Part shown: in pieces, positions 56,988 through 64,000 of the stretch | Layout: every line of letters begins with the position of its first letter | Numbering within the stretch: position 1 is the stretch's first letter | Source: Xestospongia bergquistia | Lineage: Eukaryota > Porifera > Demospongiae > Haplosclerida > Petrosiidae | Reading direction: 5' to 3' | DNA length: 64,000 nucleotides | NCBI GenBank assembly: GCA_963965975.1 | Contig: OZ014416.1 | Span: forward strand, 8,771,819 to 8,835,818 | The notes under the pieces: model-generated | Database searches by the model: none | What the model saw: the letters and a program-made list of their open reading frames with translations, nothing else | Told to the model about the DNA's origin: nothing | Program-made: the position numbers and the translations under genes

Positions 56988-59900
56988 ACAGCCAATTTAG
57001 TTGACCATTGCTTGTCTGTTATCGTTAATGAGATTCATAGGCGCCCCACAAGAGCATGAAGACAATCTTCAGTACATATATAAAGAAACAAAAACAGTTG
57101 TGATTGCCAGTGTGTTGTGGGCCAGTGTTCTGCAATGCATCAGACCTCTGAGATGGTTACCAGCCTACTCTTTGGAGTATCCCAAAGGCCAGCTAGAGAA
57201 TACGGCTGGTAGTCTCTATGGAGATGACCATGAGGCTGGTGTATTTGTGGGGCCCGGTTCCTGCGTAAATAGGATGAGTTTATTCTTGTCCTTTAAAAAA
57301 ATATATTTTCTTATAGTTTTAATTATTTAAACAGCCAATTTAGTTGACCATTGCTGGTCTGTTATCCTTAATGAGATTCATAGGCGCCCCACAAGAGCAT
57401 GAAGACAATCTTCAGTACATATATAAAGAAACTAAAACAGTTGTGATTGCCAGTGTGTTGTGGGCCAGTGTTCTGCAATGCATCAGACCTCTGAGATGGT
57501 TACCAGCCTACTCTTTGGAGTATCCCAAAGGCCGGCTAGATAATAGGGCTGTTAGTCTCTCTTTATGGAGATGAGGCTGGTGTATATGTGGGGCCTGGTT
57601 CCTGCATAAATAGGATGAGTTTATTCTTGTCCCTTAAAAAAATATAGTTTCTTAATTTAAACAGCCAATTTAGTTGACCATTGCTGGTCTGTTATCGTTA
57701 ATGAGATTCATAGGCGCCCCACAAGAGCATGAAGACAATCTTCAGTACATATATAAAGAAACTAAAACAGTTGTGATTGCCAGTGTGTAGTGGGCCAGTG
57801 TCCTGCAATGCATCAGACCTCTGAGATGGTTACCAGCCTACTCTTTGGAGTATCCCATGGGCCGGCTAGAGAATGAGGCTGGTAGTCTCTCTTTATGGAA
57901 ATGAGGCTGGTGTATTTGTGGGGCCCGGTTCTTGCATAAATAGGATGAGTTTATTCTTGTCCCTTAAAAAAATATAGTTTCTTATAGTTTTAATTATTTA
58001 AACAGCCAATTTAGTTGACCATTGCTGGTCTATTATCGTTAATGAGATTCATAGGCGCCCCACAAGAGCATGAAGACAATCTTCAGTACATATATAAAGA
58101 AACTAAAACAGTTGTGATTGCCAGAGAGTTGTGCGCCAGTGTCCTGCAATGCATCAGACCTCTGAGATGGTTACCAGCCTACTCTTTGGAGTATCCCAAG
58201 GGCCGGCTAGTGAATAGGGCTGGTAGTCTCTCTTTATGGAGATGAGGCTGGTGTATTTGTGGGGCCCGGTTCCTGCATAAATAGGATGAGTTTATTCTTG
58301 TCTCCTTAAAAAAATATAGTTTCTTATAGTTTTAATTATTTAAACAGCCAATTTAGTTGACCATTGCTGGTCTGTTATCGTTAATGAGATTCATAGGCGC
58401 CCCACAAGAGCATGAAGACAATCTTCAGTACATATACAAAGAAACTAAAACAGTTGTGATTGCCAGTGTGTTGTGGGCCAGTGTTCTGCAATGCATCAGA
58501 CCTCTGAGATGGTTACCAGCCTACTCTTTGGAGTGTCCCAAGGGCCGGCTAGAGAATGAGGCTGGTAGTCTCTCTTTATGGAAATGAGGCTGGTGTATTT
58601 GTGGGGCCCGGTTCCTGCATAAATAGGATGAGTTTATTCTTGTCCCTTAAAAAAATATAGTTTCTTATAGTTTTAATTATTTAAACAGCCAATTTAGTTG
58701 ACCATTGCTGGTCTGTTATCGTTAATGAGATTCATAGGCGCCCCACAAGAGCATGAAGACAATCTTCAGTACATATATAAAGAAACTAAAACAGTTGTGA
58801 TTGCCAGAGAGTTGTGGGCCAGTGTCCTGCAATGCATCAGACCTCTGAGATGGTTACCAGCCTACTCTTTGGAGTATCCAAAGGGCCGGCTAGAGAATAG
58901 GGTTGGTAGTCTCTCTTTATGGAGATGAGGCTGGTGTATTTGTGGGGCCCGGTTCCTGCATAAATAGGATGAGTTTATTCTTGTCTCCTTAAAAAAATAT
59001 AGTTTCTTATAGTTTTAATTATTTAAACAGCCAATTTAGTTGACCATTGCTGGTCTGTTATCGTTAATGAGATTCATAGGCGCCCCACAAGAGCATGAAG
59101 ACAATCTTCAGTACATATACAAAGAAACTAAAACAGTTGTGATTGCCAGTGTGTTGTGGGCCAGTGTTCTGCAATGCATCAGACCTCTGAGATGGTTACC
59201 AGCCTACTCTTTGGAGTGTCCCAAAGGCCAGCTAGAGAATAGGGCTGGTAGTCTCTCTTTATGGAGATGAGGCTGGTATATTTGTGGGGCCCGGTTCCTG
59301 CATAAATAGGATGAGTTTATTCTTGTCCCTTAAAAAAATATAGTTTCTTATAATTTTAATTATTTAAACAGCCAATTTAGTTGACCATTGCTGGTCTGTT
59401 ATCGTTAATGAGATTCATAGGCGCCCCACAAAAGCATGAAGACAATCTTCAGTACATATATAAAGAAACTAAAACAGTTGTGATTGCCAGAGAGTTGTGG
59501 GCCTGTGTCCTGCAATGCATCAGACCTCTGAGATGGTTACCAGCCTACTCTTTGGAGTATCCCATGGGCCGGCTAGAGAATGAGGCTGGTAGTCTCTCTT
59601 TATGGAAATGAGGCTGGTGTATTTGTGGGGCCCGGTTCTTGCATAAATAGGATGAGTTTATTCTTGTCCCTTAAAAAAATATAGTTTCTTATAGTTTTAA
59701 TTATTTAAACAGCCAATTTAGTTGACCATTGCTGGTCTGTTATCGTTAATGAGATTCATAGGCGCCCCACAAGAGCATGAAGACAATCTTCAGTACATAT
59801 ATAAAGAAACTAAAACAGTTGTGATTGCCAGAGAGTTGTGCGCCAGTGTCCTGCAATGCATCAGACCTCTGAGATGGTTACCAGCCTACTCTTTGGAGTA

Positions 59901-60876
59901 TCCCAAGGGCCGGCTAGTGAATATGGCTGGTAGTCTCTCTTTATGGAGATGAGGCTGGTGTATTTGTGGGGCCCGGTTCCTGCATAAATAGGATGAGTTT
60001 ATTCTTGTCTCCTTAAAAAATATAGTTTCTTATAGTTTTAATTATTTAAACAGCCAATTTAGTTGACCATTGCTGGTCTGTTATCGTTAATGAGATTCAT
60101 AGGCGCCCCACAAGAGCATGAAGACAATCTTCAGTACATATACAAAGAAACTAAAACAGTTGTGATTGCCAGTGTGTTGTGGGCCAGTGTTCTGCAATGC
60201 ATCAGACCTCTGAGATGGTTACCAGCCTACTCTTTGGAGTGTCCCAAAGGCCAGCTAGAGAATAGGGCTGGTAGTCTCTCTTTATGGAGATGACCATGAG
60301 GCTGGTGTATTTGTGGGGCCCGGTTCTTGCATAAATAGGATGAGTTTATTCTTGTCCTTTAAAAAAATATATTTTCTTATAGTTTTAATTATTTAAACAG
60401 CCAATTTAGTTGACCATTGCTGGTCTGTTATCCTTAATGAGATTCATAGGCGCCCCACAAGAGCATGAAGACAATCTTCAGTACATATATAAAGAAACTA
60501 AAACAGTTGTGATTGCCAGTGTGTTGTGGGCCAGTGTTCTGCAATGCATCAGACCTCCGAGATGGTTACCAGCCTACTCTTTGGAGTATCCCAAAGGCCG
60601 GCTAGAGAATATGGCTTTTAGTCTCTCTTTATGGAGATGAGGCTGGTGTATTTGTGGGGTCTCTCTTTATGGAGATGACCATGAGGCTGGTGTATTTGTG
60701 GGGCCCGGTTCTTGCATAAATAGGATGAGTTTATTCTTGTCCTTTAAAAAAATATATTTTCTTATAGTTTTAATTATTTAAAAAGCCAATTTAGTTGACC
60801 ATTGCTGGTCTGTTATCCTTAATGAGATTCATAGGCGCCCCACAAGAGCATGAAGACAATCTTCAGTACATATATA
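56988..60876 (+). repeat. 341-bp tandem array, forward block
   Basis: About twelve direct units (starts near 57001, 57344, 57673, 58015, 58357, 58698, 59040, 59381, 59722, 60063, 60410, and a truncated one at 60803), period 341-347 bp. Two sequence types, with GCCAGTGTGTTGTGGG or GCCAGAGAGTTGTG, tend to alternate from 58015 to 59381, suggesting a dimeric higher-order unit. Unit 60410 has a local tail duplication (about 60627-60690). Unit 57673 has a stop in the short ORF. Confidence 0.95.
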
Positions 60877-63729
60877 ATTAAAACTATAAGAAACTATATT
60901 TTTTTAAGGGACAAGAATAAACTCATCCTATTTATGCAAGAACCGGGCCCCACAAATACACCAGCCTCATTTCCATAAAGAGAGACTACCAGCCTCATTC
61001 TCTAGCCGGCCCATGGGATACTCCAAAGAGTAGGCTGGTAACCATCTCAGAGGTCTGATGCATTGCAGGACACTGGCCCACAACACACTGGCAATCACAA
61101 CTGTTTTAGTTTCTTTATATATGTACTGAAGATTGTCTTCATGCTTTTGTGGGGCGCCTATGAATCTCATTAACGATAACAGACCAGCAATGGTCAACTA
61201 AATTGGCTGTTTAAATAATTAAAATTATAAGAAACTATATTTTTTTAAGGGACAAGAATAAACTCATCCTATTTATGCAGGAACCGGGCCCCACAAATAT
61301 ACCAGCCTCATCTCCATAAAGAGAGACTACCAGCCTCACTCTCTAGCCGGCCCTGGGGATACTTCAAAGAGTAGGCTGGTAACCATCTCAGAGGTCTGAT
61401 GCATTGCAGAACACTGGCCCACAACACACTGGCAATCACAACTTTTTCAGTTTCATTATATATGTATTGAAGATTGTCTTCATGCTCTTGTGGGGCGCCT
61501 ATGAATCTCATTAACGATAACAGACCAGCAATGGTCAACTAAATTGGCTGTTTAAATTAAGAAACTATATTTTTTTAAGGGACAAGAATAAACTCATCCT
61601 ATTTATGCAGTAACCAGGCCCCACAAATACACCAGCCTCATCTCCATAAAGAGAGGCTAACAGCCCTATTATCTAGCCGGCCTTTGGGATACTCCAAAGA
61701 GTAGGCTGGTAACCATCTCAGAGGTCTGATGCATTGCAGAACACTGGCCCACAACACACTGGCAATCACAACTGTTTTAGTTTCTTTATATATGTACTGA
61801 AGATTGTCTTCATGCTCTTGTGGGGCGCCTATGAATCTCATTAAGGATAACAGACCAGCAATGGTCAACTAAATTGGCTGTTTAAATAATTAAAACTATA
61901 AGAAACTATATTTTTTTAAGGAGACAAGAATAAACTCATCCTATTTATGCAGGAACCGGGCCCCACAAATACACAAGTCTCATCTCCATAAAGAGAGACT
62001 ACCAGCCCTATTCTCTAGCCGGCCCTTGGGATACTCCAAAGAGTAGGCTGGTAACCATCTCAGAGGTCTGATGCATTGCAGGACACTGGCCCACAACTCT
62101 CTGGCAATCACAACTGTTTTAGTTTCTTTATATATGTACTGAAGATTGTCTTCATGCTCTTGTGGGGCGCCTATGAATCTCATTAACGATAACAGACCAG
62201 CAATGGTCAACTAAATTGGCTGTTTAAATAATTAAAACTATAAGAAACTATATTTTTTTAAGGGACAAGAATAAACTCATCCTATTTATGCAGGAACCGG
62301 GCCCCACAAATACACCAGCCTCATTTCCATAAAGAGAGACTACCAGCCTCATTCTCTAGCCGGCCCTTGGGACACTCCAAAGAGTAGGCTGGTAACCATC
62401 TCAGAGGTCTGATGCATTGCAGAACACTGGCCCACAACACACTGGCAATCACAACTGTTTTAGTTTCTTTATATATGTACTGAAGATTGTCTTCATGCTC
62501 TTGTGGGGCGCCTATGAATATCATTAAGGATAACAGACCAGCAATGGTCAACTAAATTGGCTGTTTAAATAATTAAAACTATAAGGAAATATATTTTTTT
62601 AAAGGACAAGAATAAACTCATCCTATTTATGCAAGAACCGGGCCCCACAAATACACCAGCCTCATGGTCATCTCCATAAAGAGAGACTACCAGCCCTATT
62701 CTCTAGCTGGCCTTTGGGACACTCCAAAGAGTAGGCTGGTAACCATCTCAGAGGTCTGATGCATTGCGGAACACTGGCCCACAACACACTGGCAATCACA
62801 ACTGTTTTAGTTTCTTTGTATATGTACTGAAGATTGTCTTCATGCTCTTGTGGGGCGCCTATGAATCTCATTAACGATAACAGACCAGCAATGGTCAACT
62901 AAATTGGCTGTTTAAATAATTAAAACTATAAGAAACTATATTTTTTTAAGGAGACAAGAATAAACTCATCCTATTTATGCAGGAACCGGGCCCCACAAAT
63001 ACACCAGCCTCATCTCCATAAAGAGAGACTACCAGCCCTATTCACTAGCCGGCCCTTGGGATACTCCAAAGAGTAGGCTGGTAACCATCTCAGAGGTCTG
63101 ATGCATTGCAGGACACTGGCGCACTACTCTCTGGCAATCACAACTGTTTTAGTTTCTTTATATATGTACTGAAGATTGTCTTCATGCTCTTGTGGGGCGC
63201 CTATGAATCTCATTAACGATAACAGACCAGCAATGGTCAACTAAATTGGCTGTTTAAATAATTAAAACTATAAGAAACTATACTTTTTTAAGGGACAAGA
63301 ATAAACTCATCCTATTTATGCAAGAACCGGGCCCCACAAATACACCAGCCTCATTTCCATAAAGAGAGACTACCAGCCTCATTCTCTAGCCGGCCCATGG
63401 GATACTCCAAAGAGTAGGCTGGTAACCATCTCAGAGGTCTGATGCATTGCAGGACAGTGGCGCACAACTCTCTGGCAATCACAACTGTTTTAGTTTCTTT
63501 ATATATGTACTGAAGATTGTCTTCCTGCTCTTGTGGGGCGCCTATGAATCTCATTAACGATAACAGACCAGCAATGGTCAACTAAATTGGCTGTTTAAAT
63601 AATTAAAACTATAAGAAAATATATTTTTTTAAAGGACAAGAATAAACTCATCCTATTTATGCAGGAACCGGGCCCCACAAATACACCAGCCTCATGGTCA
63701 TCTCCATAAAGAGAGACTACCAGCCCTAT
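60877..63729 (-). repeat. 341-bp tandem array, inverted block
   Basis: Eight units in reverse orientation, with unit heads near 61197, 61538, 61868, 62210, 62551, 62898, 63239 and 63581. The left junction at about 60876 joins a forward unit broken after CAGTACATATATA to a reversed tail (ATTAAAACTATAAG). The right junction at about 63730 joins reversed CCAGCCCTATT to forward CAATGCATCAGACC. Both breakpoints lie inside units, as expected for inversion of a block within an existing array. Confidence 0.93.
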
Positions 63730-64000
63730 TCAATGCATCAGACCTCTGAGATGGTTACCAGCCTACTCTTTGAAGTATCCCAAGGGCCGGCTAGAGAATG
63801 AGGCTGGTAGTCTCTCTTTATGGAGATGAGGCTGGTGTATTTGTGGGGCCCGGTTCTTGCATAAATAGGATGAGTTTATTCTTGTCCTTTAAAAAACAGC
63901 CAATTTAGTTGACCATTGCTGGTCTGTTATCGTTAATGAGATTCACAGGCGCCCCACAAGAGCATGAAGACAATTATCAGTACATATATAAAGAAACTAA
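63730..64000 (+). repeat. 341-bp tandem array, forward again, runs off the window
   Basis: A 3' part of a forward unit (63730-63896) with its AT tail shortened, then a new unit beginning CAGCCAATTTAGTTGACC that is cut by the window end. Confidence 0.93.

Noticed and set aside
57001-63581. Repeated 67-76 residue ORF (MRFIGAP...) in almost every 341-bp unit as a multigene family
   Set aside because: Units are nearly identical, so shared openness is not evidence of selection; several copies have stops, many apparent starts are TTG, and the diverged 14.2-kb copy does not keep the frame.

Overview
The window is animal nuclear DNA, most like a demosponge (Amphimedon-type) genome. It is AT-rich and gene-dense. 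Most genes have many short introns (about 40-70 bp), and neighbouring genes sit tens to hundreds of bases apart on alternating strands. The gene set is metazoan (FAK, GREB1, elongin C, hippocalcin-like sensors, prominin). The species is inferred from this architecture, not proven.

Layout. 1-6.3 kb: a 58-bp satellite (about 87 units in exact phase), then plain intergenic DNA. 6.3-8.6 kb: two CFAP97-domain ciliary genes, head to head. 8.8-13.8 kb: a SYCP2-like meiotic axis gene whose intron carries a deleted MULE transposon. 14.0-14.6 kb: a GC-rich, hairpin-rich diverged relative of the terminal 341-bp array. 14.8-19.6 kb: FTCD and USP14 in divergent orientation. 19.6-24.3 kb: STPG1 and elongin C (divergent), then MAPK15. 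24.4-31.5 kb: GREB1-like. 31.7-32.9 kb: a two-selenocysteine (UxxU) selenoprotein L gene with a clear SECIS. 33.0-38.2 kb: focal adhesion kinase with an apparent internal promoter and first exon. 38.5-40.6 kb: tandem hippocalcin-like EF-hand genes. 40.8-47.5 kb: RNASEH1, FAM91A1 and a two-domain permuted-papain (YiiX/C92-like) gene, closely spaced on one strand. 47.7-48.7 kb: two pseudogene fragments. 48.7-52.9 kb: gene-poor repeats, including an array of E2F-like palindromes. 52.9-53.4 kb: the last four exons of a prominin. 53.4-64 kb: a 341-bp tandem array with an internal inverted block, interrupted by an apparently intact piggyBac element.

The genes are mostly housekeeping, signalling and ciliary/germline functions and do not form one pathway. 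Recurring themes are divergent promoters with RFX X-box-like palindromes next to ciliary genes, and short dispersed motifs (CCACACCC; GTTGCCATGGTAAC-like) found in introns, exons and gene ends alike. Exon models were built by hand from splice signals, reading phase and family similarity recalled from memory; all multi-exon totals close in frame.
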